Assembly (NCBI GenBank): GCA_051294375.1
Contig: CM119266.1
Location: 10,786,674 to 10,850,673 of the forward strand
Origin: Paraspadella gotoi
Taxonomy: Eukaryota; Chaetognatha
DNA length: 64,000 nucleotides
Direction: 5' to 3'
Position 1 is the first letter of the stretch. The number at the start of each line of letters is the position of its first letter. Positions 12,274 to 23,501 of the stretch are shown here, piece after piece. A model generated the notes under the pieces. The model worked only from the letters and a program-made list of their open reading frames with translations, did not search any database and was not told where the DNA came from. The translations under genes and the position numbers were made by a program.

Positions 12274-13150
12274 CGCCATCTTTTTTTTTTCTTTCGAGTT
12301 TCGCGGGCGGGTCGGAGATTATCATCCATAATTCGTTGGCGCGCTACTTTTGGTCACGCCCCTTTTTGCGGATCCGGAAGCGCCCCGTCGTGGGCCGCCC
12401 CCTGTCCCCCGTCCCCGACCCCCGTTTCCAAAAGAGGGCCAAACGCCGTGGCCTGTGCCCCCGGATTGCGATCTGCGCGAGGAGGGTTGTTGGGGGGGAG
12501 GGGGAGGGGGAGGGGCCTTTAGGGGGAGAGGGGATAGTAAGATGGGGGGACGGATAAGAAAAAGAAAGAGAGAGGAATTAAGAAATTTTTGAGAGATCAG
12601 GAGTAACTGGAGAGAGAAGAGACAGAGAAAGATATAGAAACAAAGAAAGAGAAAGAAAGAGAGAAAGAGTGGAGAGAGAGAAAGATAGAAAAAGAAAGAC
12701 GGATAGAAAAAGAGACGGTGTTAAAAAGAAATCCCCGGAATAACAAATGCCGTTATCAATCTTGAGGCTAAAATAAACATAATTCAGGCGACCCAAACGG
12801 CCTCTTCTGACGTCGGAATGAGCGATGAGTCCCGAAGAAGAAAAAAAAAAGGGAAAACGGGGNNNNNNNNNNNNNNNNNNNNNNNNNNNNNNNNNNNNNN
12901 NNNNNNNNNNNNNNNNNNNNNNNNNNNNNNNNNNNNNNNNNNNNNNNNNNNNNNNNNNNNNNNNNNNNNNNNNNNNNNNNNNNNNNNNNNNNNNNNNNNN
13001 NNNNNNNNNNNNNNNNNNNNNNNNNNTGGCGATGGAGGGAAAAAGTCGATATCGAAAGTATATTTTTGTTCGCGGATAAAAATCTGTGAAATTTGTTTTG
13101 GTTTTTATTGTGATGGAAAGAAATAGCTACACTCATCGATCTCACAATGG
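12185..13150. other. GC-rich and GA-rich DNA with poly(A) and a 164-bp gap
   Basis: A 27-base A run is at 12241-12267, followed by GC-rich sequence (12330-12540), GA-rich sequence (12540-12720) and an N run at 12863-13026. I could not assign any protein to the GC-rich block. Confidence 0.6.
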
Positions 13151-13340
13151 TTTTTTTTTGTGGTTTGATATTATTTCGGTACTGTGAATGAAGTTTAAAT
13201 TTTTTAAATCTATAGAATAGAACATATAGAATATATAGAATATATCCTTATGAAATTGGTACAACCAATATAAAAATTATCCATTCATTTAATAAATAAG
13301 CTATCTTGCCCCTGACTTTATATTATAGAATATATAGAAT
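13151..13340. repeat. Dispersed AT-rich repeat
   Basis: Part of this segment (TTGGTACAACCAATATAAA near 13256) recurs in reverse complement near 38420-38445. Another part (AAAATTATC then ATTCATT and CTTGCC near 13273-13316) recurs near 22320-22365 and, inverted, near 18250-18300. It probably belongs to an interspersed repeat family that I cannot name. Confidence 0.5.
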
Positions 13341-13444
13341 ATCTCGAGAATCGAAGATCGAAGATCGTACCGACTAACGGTGAGCCTAATTATCTTATTG
13401 TTAATTGAAAGGATTTTTATCAATTAAAATTTGCGTGTACTTAC

Positions 13445-13573
13445 CTCTAACATAACGTTGCACACGTGGAAGATGCATTGGGTAATGGCTTCCGACGTTC
13501 CCGAAATTGTGACGGCGCGCTCGGTGGAATTCGGAAGCATCTCCGACGCGACTTGTATCGAGGCGCCGGTTAC
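13445..13573 (-). CDS. mub/PCBP: PCBP/mub-like KH protein, exon encoding second half of KH2
   Basis: Forty-three codons in phase 0 at both ends. The exon starts after an acceptor (TTTTCTCC then CAAG) and ends at a GTAAGT donor. It begins V-T-G-A-S-I-Q-V-A and contains the family signature M-L-P-N-S-T-E-R-A-V-T-I-S-G, then the last helix ending N-V-M-L-E. In PCBP proteins this is the second half of KH2, directly after the I-R-E that ends the exon at 23259-23501. The protein binds C-rich single-stranded RNA and acts in splicing, mRNA stability and translation (family knowledge). The next exon (inter-KH linker, KH3) was not found at lower coordinates. The left border of inverted repeat B lies only about 34 bp upstream of the acceptor. 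Confidence 0.93.
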
Positions 13574-14205
13574 CTTGACGACGGAGAAAACAACTCTCTG
13601 TTGACGGTCTCGCCTCAAATCCTCTTGTAATCCTTTTCCTCCGCTCTGCATTTCGATTTGCCATGAGCGGGAAGCGCAAAGAAAGGATTTCGATTGAGCT
13701 CTCCTCGCGACGACATGGGGATACAAAGCCGCCGTTGCGACCTTCGCGGGGAGAGTGAGGGGGAGAGAAAGGGGGTTGTTAGAGAGGAGGAGGGGGGAAG
13801 AGATGTCAAATAGAAAAGAAAAAAAATGGGGGGACGAGAGGGGGTTTAAGAGAGGAGAGGCGGGAAGATGTGGTGGAATAGCGAAAAGAGAAAAAATGGG
13901 GGGGAGAGAGAGGGTTTGTAGAGAGGAGAGGGTGGAAGATGAAATTAGAATAAGAAAAAAATAGGGATTGGAGAGAGGAAAAGAGCGGCGAATGGCGAGA
14001 AGAGTGCGGAAAAGAAAGAAAAGGCGTCATTTTTAACTGAAGTCAATACATATAGCTTGTCCAGCTTACAATTTAACAATTACACGAACTCCTCGATTTC
14101 CGAGCCTTCTACTTGCGTCAAAATTTTGATATCGTATTTTGAAAATTATCTTTGCGACTTCCTTTGAAGCGATGCAAATCTTCTTTGGCCGCATGGTGAT
14201 ATCAG

Positions 14206-14425
14206 GCCCATTTTCATTGTACCATTACCATTCCTTCTTGACCATTCTATCGATACCATTCCTTCAACCCTTAGACATTATTCAACAATGCATCAACATT
14301 TAACAAAGAGACTTGCCCATAGCCAATACCATTTCCCTCCCCCAACCATTCAATAATTGTCCGTTTCCCTTCTGCAGTTCACCGATGCCATTTCCCCTTT
14401 GCCATTCACCAGTGCCACCCCGTCC
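14206..14425 (-). repeat. Degenerate ~27-bp minisatellite
   Basis: Read on the minus strand, units resemble GGGGAAATGGCATCGGTGAA followed by TGGCAAA, with many changes. The same array is present on the plus strand at 31847-32030 in the other arm. Confidence 0.65.
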
Positions 14426-15358
14426 TCGCCCATTCCTCCCGCACGCCTTTCGTTTAGCTCGAATTCGAGTGTTTTTTCGTCTCGTTTTTTTTTCTCTCTC
14501 GTTTTTGAGCCATTGGGTGAGAACGAATTCAGGAGGTGGCCGGGCGGAGGTGAAATTGCCGTAGATTATGGACAGAGATTTTTCGGGATTCGCAATGGGG
14601 GTTGCCAGGGATAAAGGTGAAATGGAGAGAGAGCAGAGAGAGAAGAGAGCAGAGAGGAGAGAAGAGAGAGGAAGAGAGAGAGGAGAGAGGAGAGAGAGGA
14701 GAGGAAGAGAGAGAGAGACGAGAGCTTGATTGTTAGGATTTGATTCGCGGAATGTTGAAGGCGAAAGAGAGTCAGAGAGACGATGAGAGATGAGGAGAGA
14801 GGAGAGGAGAGAGAGGAGAGAGAGCAGAAGAGAAGAGAGAGAGAGATGACGAGGAGAGAGATAGGAGAGATGGAGTGGAGGAAGAGAGAGTGAGAGGCTG
14901 ATTTGCCACAATAATGAATCGCCCTCGCCAGGCGAATCTACTGCAGGGGAGGACACACAGCGTGAGATTGAGAACAACAAAGTCCGATGGAACCGCAAAG
15001 GAGAGAGAGAGAGAGAGTGACTAGGAGACGAGATGGAGAGAGGAGAGAGAGAGAGCCAGGGAGGAGAGATGATGAGAAGAGAGAGAGAGACGGAAGAGCG
15101 ATCGAAGAGAGAAGACAACATTGTCCAACAGTCGAGAAGCCTCTTTGACAGAAAGTGGGGAAGAGCAAGCCGGTGCAGAGAGTCAGTAAAGCAGAAAAGC
15201 AGAGAAACGAAAATATGTATGATATTAAAATTTTGACGGACGCTTCTATGCGTTAATCAGACTGAACTGGAGTTTAAATTAAAGTATGGAATGTTTTTGT
15301 TAATTTATCCATCGGCACGTCAAGCGAAGTCGCAAATTAACAAACAGGAAATAACAAA

Positions 15359-15360
<2 letters not shown>

Positions 15361-15390
<30 letters not shown>

Positions 15391-15404
15391 AGACGACGAC
15401 GACT
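15361..15404. repeat. (ACG)n microsatellite
   Basis: About 14 triplets, one of them AAG; the inverted counterpart (CGT)n is near 25176-25220. Confidence 0.9.
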
Positions 15405-17095
15405 CCTCTTGATTAAAGAACTAAACGAAAAACAACTAATAAACCGGAAATGACTCTGACGTCAAACAAAAAAGATAAACGACAATAAAACGACAAAACT
15501 CGTGCGAAATTATGACGCTAAAATTTCTCCGCCGGAAAAAAGAAACGAAACTCGAGTTTAAGACTCGTAAAATGAGGCGACGAGGTGACGCTAAATGTTG
15601 CGGCCAGGAGTTGACGACCCACGGCGCTGCGACGACGACGAGACGAAACAAAAATTAACTGTAGTGGACTTGAGTATTTTATTTTTTCACTTCAACTGTT
15701 ATCTATTGGAATTACGCGTTCCAATACTCGCCACGCCCACATATTGTCAACGTTACCATTTTCAAAAAGAGCTAGAGAAAGAGAAAGGAAAACAATTTTT
15801 TTTTTCACTAAAATTATCTCTCGATGATCACTTTTAATATCAGATTTGGTACCTCTTGCCACTCCAAACTAAAATCTTAAGCATTTCATTTTTCACTAAA
15901 TCTAATATCTCACGTTTGACACCGTCAATTCTAAGCGGCTCCCTCTACCATTGCCCTCCACGCCCCCTTATCGCCACCAACCCCTCCCACCTACGACGGC
16001 CAAACTTTTTTCCATTTCCACCAGAAAACGAACTCGGAAAAAAAAACCAATCGAAGTTTCGAAGCCACAAAAAAAATTTCGCGTTTTGTCTTTTTCTTTT
16101 TTCTCTCTTCTTTTAGGTCTTGCGATTAATGTTTAATGTCGCTGACAGAAAACGTCGGCGTCATTTCGTCGGACGTTAAAAGCACAAACGGCCCATGTTT
16201 TAAAACCAACCTCTCCCCCCCCCCAAAAAAAAACACGACTTTTTTTTAGAAATAAAGATGAAGTTTTTTTTCCTTTTTAATTATTCCCTTTTATTCGCCA
16301 TTATTTTTTTTATGTTTTCCTAATCTCTTTTTTTTATTTTTTATTTTTTTTTTTTAAGGTTTGTCGATAGCTTCTTGCGTAATTAAAAAAAAAAAAGAGC
16401 GATTGAAAAACGGGAGGAAAAAAAATAAATTTTTCTTTTTCTAAATTAAAATTCGATCTCCTTTTTCCGGTCGTTCGATCCGACACAAAACAGCGGCGGG
16501 GACGACGACGACGACGACGAGGACGAGACGCCAACCCAGCCGTCGACAACCACAACGATGACCAATTTTGCGGTAAACGACCGACGATAACCTCCACCGA
16601 TGACCCTTTATTCCCCGCAATCGTTCGCCAACAAAAAAAAAAACGTCAAATGAAATTTTCGTTTTTCGATTCTTTAGAGAGAGAATTTTAATGTCGCATG
16701 AAAATCAGGGCTGAGGGGAAATTCGCTCGTTCGCGCCTGACGTGGTGGGTAGATTGGGAAGAGCAAGACGGTGGGTGGCCTCTCTCTCTCTCTCTCTTTT
16801 TATCGTAGTATATTTGACAACCGATGAGAAGGAATCTGGAGAAGGATGTTTTTCTTTGTGTTGTTTGACAATTTTTTAAGTTCAATTAAAAAGTATTCAA
16901 TTTATTATTATCGCCCCTTCGCTTTTTCCTTACCACCAACTCACTTCCCTACTTACCTTTTACCGCAAACATCTCGCATTCACATTTCACAACGCAAATA
17001 CCTCCGCCCACTCACCCTTCTTTTCAACCCACCCCTACCCTATTTCTCCCCCTTTTTTTGCCACTCCACCTTCCACTCCACTCCACGCTTTTCAG

Positions 17096-17344
17096 AGTGG
17101 AGCGAAAATCAACAATATCCGACGGATCGTGTCCGAGCGCATCGTGACTCTGACGGGCGTCACGGACAACATCTGCAAAGCGGCGGCGATGATCTGCAAG
17201 AAGTTCGAGGACGACCCTTCAGCAGATCTCCAGCTCGGGTCTCCCCAAGCCGCCCGTCACTCTGAGGCTCATCGTCCCCGCCGTCGCAAATGCGGATCGC
17301 TCATCCGGAAAGGGCGGTTCAAAAAATCAAAAGAAATCAGGGAG
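17096..17344 (+). pseudogene. Frame-broken inverted copy of PCBP exon 2
   Basis: This 249-bp segment keeps the acceptor (TTTTCAG) and donor (GTGAGT) of the real exon but sits on the opposite strand. Against the intact 243-bp exon at 23501-23259 it has eight single-base indels (seven insertions and one deletion, net +6) and no substitutions. Most of the indels fall in or beside runs of A or C. Fragments such as E-R-I-V-T-L-T-G-V-T-D-N-I-C-K remain readable between shifts. A true pseudogene would be expected to carry substitutions, so I read this as uncorrected long-read sequence of the same exon placed in inverted orientation, not as a second gene. Confidence 0.85.
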
Positions 17345-18695
17345 GTGAGTTTTGAAAGTTTATTGGGGGGGTGGAGGGGTGGGGAAGGAAGGGTGTTGGG
17401 CCTGGGTGGGTTGGTTATATTATTATTATTATTTATTCGGTTATTACTCTGGGTTGAAGCTAGGGAATTGGCAGAGTTTAATTAATTTCTTTAAACTCTA
17501 CTGATTTTTTAAAAAAATAGTTTGTTGATGAAAACAAACAAATAAAAATTAAGGGATGTTTACAAAAACAATCGTTTAAAAAAAAACGGTAAATAAAGTG
17601 CAATTCAGGCTATGTCCTGATATATATCCCGAACAAACCTAACAAATTAAGATTAAACAAACAAACAAAAAATTCATTACATTTTTAAAGAGCTCCTTTT
17701 ATCGCGCTAAAAAATAGTATCCAACGACGCTCAGTAAACAAAAATGTTATTTTAGCGAAAAAAGAGACAGCGGGAGAAAAGAAGCGTGTAAAAAAAAAAT
17801 ATAAAAGAAAAGTGAGTTCCCAAAAAAGAACAAGAAGGAAAACAAAAGAAAAAGGAATAAAAAAAAACAAAAGCGCAAGAAACATTTGCAATTCGAAAAG
17901 CAGAAGGGAAGGAGAGAAGATGGCGTTGCGATCGGCGGGAAAAAAAAGGGGAGCTAAAGGTGACGGAGATGAGGAGGCGGGATGGAGGAAATGGCGCGGA
18001 AAAATTGTCGTTTTCCCGCCGGGACTGAAAAACTGTTGTTTTCGAACCAACAGCGGTTGTCGGTTTGTCGGCTGGCTGTCAGGAGGTTTGGTCAACCTGT
18101 TTTGAGAAGAGTGGATAGCTAAATATGAAAAATTGTATACAAGATGGGAGTAAAAAGACTGGTGTTAAATAGTTATTGAAAGCTTACAGGGTCCTGCTAT
18201 GTTATTATCTTGTAAGAGGGATGGAAGCCTTAACTCACCCTAGACTGTTTTAAGTCATAGGCAAGACTGTGTGTTTATTGAATGAATAGATAATTTTCTG
18301 ATTGTGACAATTTCATGACCTTTTCCACTTATTACGTATATAGATTGTCTTTTAATATTCATGTCGAAAAAAAAAAACCCTTTTGTTACAAATGAGGTCC
18401 TCATTTTTAACCGCCACATTTCACCAATTCAAAATCATTTTTATCCATCTTGAATAAGATTCCCCTTTAAGCCCAACATTTTATGTCGCTATAAGAAACG
18501 TATCACCACACAAAAAAAAAATCAAAATCTCCGTCGTGAATTCAATATTTGATAACTTTCGACAAATAATATATAAAAAAAAAAAGGATACACGAAGTTT
18601 AAAGGAAAAGGCGGACGTAAAAAGAGAAGAAAAAAAGCGAAAAAAGGGAGCAAAAAAAAGAAAAGGGGAGAAAAAAATGGGCGGAAATTGAATTT

Positions 18696-18742
18696 GATGG
18701 AATCTCGCGCCGATAACCGCGGGTTCGAATCCCATCGCCGCC
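18696..18742 (+). other. tRNA-like 3' half with B-box, hairpin-forming
   Basis: Contains GGGTTCGAATCCC, which matches a Pol III B box and T-arm loop, followed by ATCGCCGCC like an acceptor strand. No matching A box or 5' acceptor strand is visible upstream, so it is not a complete tRNA gene. The segment can fold: GATGG pairs with CCATC (18696-18736) and CGCG with CGCG inside. It may be a tRNA-derived SINE remnant. The inverted copy is at 21884-21930. Confidence 0.4.
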
Positions 18743-18895
18743 TTATCTCTTTTCGGGCCCCAAGTTCATCTTTTCCTCGCGTTATTGCATGCCCTCAGAC
18801 ACTCGGAGCGAAATCGGGGGGGAGAGTGGGGGGGGGTGAGAGCGAAGGAGGAAAGAATTTCGAGGGTGTCACGTGAGGAGGAACGAAAAGAGGAA

Positions 18896-18938
<43 letters not shown>

Positions 18939-19198
18939 AGAGAGAGAGAAGAGATGAGAGAGAGAGGAGAGAGAGAGAGAGAGGAGAGATACGAAAGAAA
19001 GAAGATAGAGAGAGAGATTAATGGCGTGAAGGGAAAAAGGTGAAAAATAGCTATATAAAGAAAAAAAAAAATCACGAAACTAAATAAATAGGGTAATGTA
19101 GAAGAAAAGAGAAGAGAGAGAGAGAGAGAGCGAATGTAAAGAAACAAAAAAAAGAAAAGGCAACGACATTGGAGGAGAGAGAGAGAGAGATGAGAGAG

Positions 19199-19245
<47 letters not shown>

Positions 19246-19561
19246 CAAGCAAAGGGCGCCGCAATGGGAGGAGGAGGAGGAGGAGGGGAAGAAGGAGAGA
19301 CGCAACGAAGAAGCGGAGGGGAATAAAAAGCTCTCGCAGTTATTTTTCACCTTATCAATTATAAATGAGTCCTTGAGGTTCCACACCGAAGAGGACCGAC
19401 GACGACCGACGACCGACGACGACGACGACGACGACGACGATGATGTTGCGGGCCGTTACCAAACACACAACGACGACGACGACGACAGCGACGACGACAA
19501 CGCCTGTCGAGTCGGATGTGACCTATTTTTAGAATCTTAATCTCTTTCGTCTCCGAAGAAA

Positions 19562-19612
19562 TCGCCGCTGACGCCGCCTCCGCCGCTGACGCCGCCTCCG
19601 CCGCTGACGCCG
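19562..19612 (-). repeat. 18-bp GC-rich repeat
   Basis: Nearly three units of GGAGGCGGCGTCAGCGGC on the minus strand. The inverted copy is at about 21017-21068 on the plus strand. In one frame it encodes Gly-Gly-Gly-Gly-Val-Ser, in another Ala-Ala-Ser-Ala-Ala-Glu. Confidence 0.8.
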
Positions 19613-20241
19613 CCACGCTGCCGACTTCGCCGACGTGGCTCCTGGTCGGGCGGAGGCGATTCGACCCCTTTGGATCTGAGCCGTTCCCTTTTGGGGCTGA
19701 AAGAAGTTCCGTCTGTTTTGAGTCTATGAGCGAGGGACAAAACCATTGCAGTTGTAATTGCGCTTTTGTCAGAATCTGGAAAGAAGGAAAATAACAATAG
19801 TAATAGTATATTGTCGACTCTAATTTAAAAAAGTTAAGTCAAATTGCATTAGTTTTAATTCTTGCGAAGACTCGCGTTTTATAACATCATGGTAACTCAA
19901 TACCATCTGTTCACGCCGACTATTTTTTTTTTCTGCCACTTCAAAGGAATTTATCAAACTTTTCTCTTTCCGCGTTATATTTTATTTTAATCTTATATAT
20001 CCTCCTATCGATATATTTCTAGTTCGTCGCTCGCGACTTTGATAACTAATAATTTCTTCGTCATAATATATCGCCTTTTTTTTCTTGCTTTATCAGTTTA
20101 TCATTTTTCAATATTTTTCTAATCGATAAAGGTGACGCCTCTGTCAAACGGAGTGTGTTTAGGAGACTCGGGGAGCGGGAGTCACGGGATTAGGGTAGGT
20201 TAGATAAAGAAAAAAACCATTGCAATATCCTCTCTCACTCT

Positions 20242-20243
20242 GT

Positions 20244-20291
<48 letters not shown>

Positions 20292-20393
20292 TCTCTTCTC
20301 TCTCTCTCTCTCTCTCTTCTCCCTCTCTCTCCACGAACCACTTTCACGCTACTAATTTTTGTTTGTNNNNNNNNNNNNNNNNNNNNNNNNNAG
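20242..20393. other. Centre of inverted repeat B with 25-N gap
   Basis: Non-duplicated spacer of CT repeats and a short unique sequence, ending in a 25-N gap (20367-20391). The base-for-base mirror starts on both sides of it. Confidence 0.85.
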
Positions 20394-20856
20394 ACAGAGT
20401 GAGAGAGGATATTGCAATGGTTTTTTCTTTATCTAACCCTACCCTATCCCGTGACTCCCCGCTCCCCGAGTCTCCTAACCACTCCGTTTGACAGAGGCGT
20501 CACCTTTATCGATTAGAAAAATATTGAAAAATGATAAACTGATAAAGCAAGAAAAAAAAGGCGATATATTATGACGAAGAAATTATTAGTTATCAAAGTC
20601 GCGAGCGACGAACTAGAAATATATCGATAGGAGGATATATAAGATTAAAATAAAATATAACGCGGAAAGAGAAAAGTTGATAAATTCTTTGAAGTGGCAG
20701 AAAAAAAAAATAGTCGGCGTGAACAGATGGTATTGAGTTACCATGATGTTATAAACGCGAGTCTTCGCAAGAATTAAACTAATGCAATTTGACTTAACTT
20801 TTTTAAATTAGAGTCGACAATATACTATTACTATTGTTAATTTTCCTTCTTTCCAG

Positions 20857-21093
20857 ATTCTGACAAAAGCGCAATTACAACTGCAATGGTTTTGTCCCTC
20901 GCTCAAAGACTCAAAACAGACGGAACTTCTTTCAGCCCCAAAGGGAACGGCTCAGATCCAAAGGGGTCGAATCGCCTCCGCCCGACCGAGCCACGTCGGC
21001 GAAGTCGGCAGCGGTGGCGGCGTCAGCGGCGGAGGCGGCGTCAGCGGCGGAGGCGGCGTCAGCGGCGATTTCTTCGGAGACGAAAGAGATTAA
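20857..21093 (+). CDS. Exon-like open frame with Gly-Val-Ser repeats, doubtful
   Basis: A good acceptor (TTTTCCTTCTTTCCAG, ending at 20856) is followed by 78 codons and a TAA. The frame begins I-L-T-K-A-Q-L-Q-L-Q-W-F and ends in G-G-G-G-V-S-G repeats and D-F-F-G-D-E-R-D. A second frame is also open here (D-S-D-K-S-A-I-T-T-A-M-V), and the inverted copy at 19775-19540 reads differently because of indels, so the frame is uncertain. It lies antisense to the PCBP gene. No family is recognised. Confidence 0.2.
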   Translation: MLTKAQLQLQWFCPSLKDSKQTELLSAPKGTAQIQRGRIASARPSHVGEVGSGGGVSGGGGVSGGGGVSGDFFGDERD

Positions 21094-21187
21094 GATTCTA
21101 AAAATAGGTCACTCGACTCGACAGGCGTTGTCGTCGTCGCTGTCGTCGTCGTCGTCGTTGTGTGTTTGGTAACCGGCCCCAACATCA

Positions 21188-21237
<50 letters not shown>

Positions 21238-21420
21238 CTCTCCGGTTGTGGAACCTCAAGGACTCATTTATATTGATAAGGTGATAAAATAACTGCGAGA
21301 GCTTTTTATTCCCCTCCGCTTCTTCGTTGCGTCTCTCCTTCTTCCCCCTCCTCCTCCTCCTCCTCCCATTGCGGCGCCCTTTGCTTGTATGTCTCTCTCT
21401 CTCTCTCTTCTCTCTCTTCT

Positions 21421-21473
<53 letters not shown>

Positions 21474-21658
21474 ATGTCGTTGCCTTTTCCTTTTTTTGTT
21501 TCTTTACATTCGCTCTCTCTCTCTCTCTCTTCTCTTTTCTTCTACATTACCCTATTTATTTAGTTTCGTGATTTTTTTTTTCTTTATATAGCTATTTTTT
21601 CACCTTTTTCCCTTCACGCCATTAATCTCTCTCTCTTCTTCTTTCTTTCGTATCTCTG

Positions 21659-21733
<75 letters not shown>

Positions 21734-21883
21734 ACTTCCTCTTTTCGTTCCTCCTCACGTGACACCTCGAAATCTTTCCTCCTTCCTCTCCCCCCCACTC
21801 TCCCCCCCCATTTCGCTCCGAGTGTCTGAGGGCAATGCAATAACGCGAGGAAAAGATGAACTTGGGGCCCGAAACAGAGATAA

Positions 21884-21930
21884 GGCGGCGATGGGATTCG
21901 AACCCGCGGTTATCGGCGCGAGATTCCATC
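21884..21930 (-). other. tRNA-like 3' half, second copy
   Basis: Same sequence as 18696-18742 in inverted orientation, including the GGTTCGAATCC B box. Not a full tRNA. Confidence 0.4.
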
Positions 21931-23258
21931 AATTCAATTTCCGCCCAATTTTTTTCTCCCTTTTCCTTTTTTTTTCTCCCTTTTCCTTTTTTTTTCTCTC
22001 TTTTACGTCCGCCTTTTCCTTTTTAAACTTCGTGTATCCTTTTTTTTTTTATATTATTTGTCGAAAGTTATCAAATATTGAATTCACGACGGAGATTTTT
22101 GATTTTTTTTTTTGTGGTGATACGTTTCTATAGCGACATAAAATGTTGGGTTAAAGGGGAATCGTTTATCAAGATGGATAAAAATGATTTTGATTGGTGA
22201 ATGTGGCGGTTAAAAATGAGGACCTCATTTGTAACAAAAGGGTTTTTTTTTTTCGACATGAATATTAAAAGACAATCTCTATACGTAATAAGTGGAAAGG
22301 TCATGAAATTGTCACAATAGAAAATTATCTATTCATTCAATAAACACACAGTCTTGCCTATGACTTAAAACAGTCTAGGGTGAGTTAAGGCTTCCATCCC
22401 TCTTACAAGATAATAACATAGCAGGACCCTGTAAGCTTTCAATAACTATTAACACCAGTCTTTTACTCCCATCTTGTATACAATTTTTCATATTTAGCTA
22501 TCCACTCTTTCTCAAAACAGTTGACCAAACCTCCCTGACAGCCAGCCGACAAACCGACAACCGCTGTTGGTTCGAAAACAACAGTTTTTCAGTCCCGGCG
22601 GGAAAACGACAATTTTTCCGCGCCATTTCCTCCTCTTCCTCCTCATCTCCGTCACCTTTAGCTCCCCCTTTTTTTTCCCGCCGATCGCAACGCCATCTTC
22701 TCTCCTTCCCTTCTGCTTTCGAATTGCAAATGTTTCTTGCGCTTTTGTTTTTTTTTATTCCTTTTCTTTTGTTTTCCTTCTTGTTCTTTTTTGGGAACTA
22801 CTTTTCTTTATATTCTTTTTTTTACACGCTTTCTTTTCTCCCGCTGTCTCTTTTTCGCTAAAATAACATTTTTGTTTACTGAGCGTCGTTGGATACTATT
22901 TTTAGCCGATAAAAGGAGCTCTTTAAAATGTAATGAATTTTTGTTTGTTTGTTTAATCTTAATTTGTTAGGTTTTGTCGGGATATATATCAGGACATAGC
23001 CTGAATTGCACTTTATTTACGTTTTTTTTTAACGATTGTTTTTGTAAACATCCTTAATTTTTTTGTTTGTTTTCATCAACAAACTATTTTTTTAAAAAAT
23101 CAGTAGAGTTTAAAAGAAATTAATTAAACTCTGCCAATTCCCTAGCTTCAACCAGAGTAATAACCGATAATAATAATAATAATATAACCAACCCACCCAG
23201 GCCCAACCACCTTCCCTTCCCCCACCCCTCCACCCCCCCAATAAACTTTCAAACTCAC

Positions 23259-23501
23259 CTCCCTGATTTCTTTGATTTTTGAACCGCCCTTTCCGATGAG
23301 CGATCCGCATTGCGACGCGGGGACGATGAGCCTCAGAGTGACGGGCGGCTTGGGGAGACCCGAGCTGGAGATCTGCTGAAGGTCGTCCTCGAACTTCTTG
23401 CAGATCATCGCCGCCGCTTTGCAGATGTTGTCCGTGACGCCCGTCAGAGTCACGATGCGCTCGGGACACGATCCGTCGGATATGTTGATTTTCGCTCCAC
23501 T
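23259..23501 (-). CDS. mub/PCBP: PCBP/mub-like KH protein, exon for KH1 C-terminal part and KH2 start
   Basis: Eighty-one intact codons, phase 0 at both ends, with acceptor TTTTCAG and donor GTGAGT. Residues 1-40 complete KH1: S-G-A-K-I-N-I-S-D-G, then P-E-R-I-V-T-L-T-G and the C-terminal helix. Residues 41-53 are a short linker containing S-G-L-P-K-P-P. Residues 54-81 start KH2 with V-T-L-R-L-I-V-P, the GxxG loop G-K-G-G and S-K-I-K-E-I-R-E. GxxG is the RNA-contacting loop of type I KH domains. The exon follows 32775-32831 and precedes 13445-13573 in the transcript. An indel-ridden plus-strand copy at 17096-17344 is most likely an assembly duplicate. Assignment to the PCBP/mub family is firm; which paralogue is not. 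Confidence 0.96.

Larger units (their letters stand above)
13607..20241 (+). repeat. Inverted repeat B, left arm
   Basis: Reverse-complement counterpart of 20394-32482, except that the LINE segment (about 25500-31375) has no counterpart here. Shared landmarks include the PCBP exon 2 copy, the tRNA-like hairpin, the (ACG)n tract at 15361, the GC-rich 18-bp repeat at 19562 and the minisatellite at 14206. Differences are mostly single-base indels, often in homopolymers. It also holds (GA)n blocks at 14620-15110 and 18899-19245. Apart from the exon copy no gene is recognised. Confidence 0.9.

Noticed and set aside
11761-12279. 172-codon minus-strand frame
   Set aside because: Ser/Ala/Leu/Phe low complexity opposite GAC and GCC triplets and a poly(A) run; no domain.
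14300-15121. 273-codon minus-strand frame
   Set aside because: Mostly Ser-Leu from GA/CT repeats plus a minisatellite; the mirror copy at 31378-32028 does not preserve it.
17096-17344. A second, plus-strand PCBP gene
   Set aside because: The copy carries eight indels and no substitutions relative to the intact exon, and lies in a mirrored block; more likely an assembly duplicate.
18696-18742. Complete tRNA gene
   Set aside because: Only the T-arm/B-box half is present; no A box, anticodon arm or pairing 5' acceptor strand upstream.
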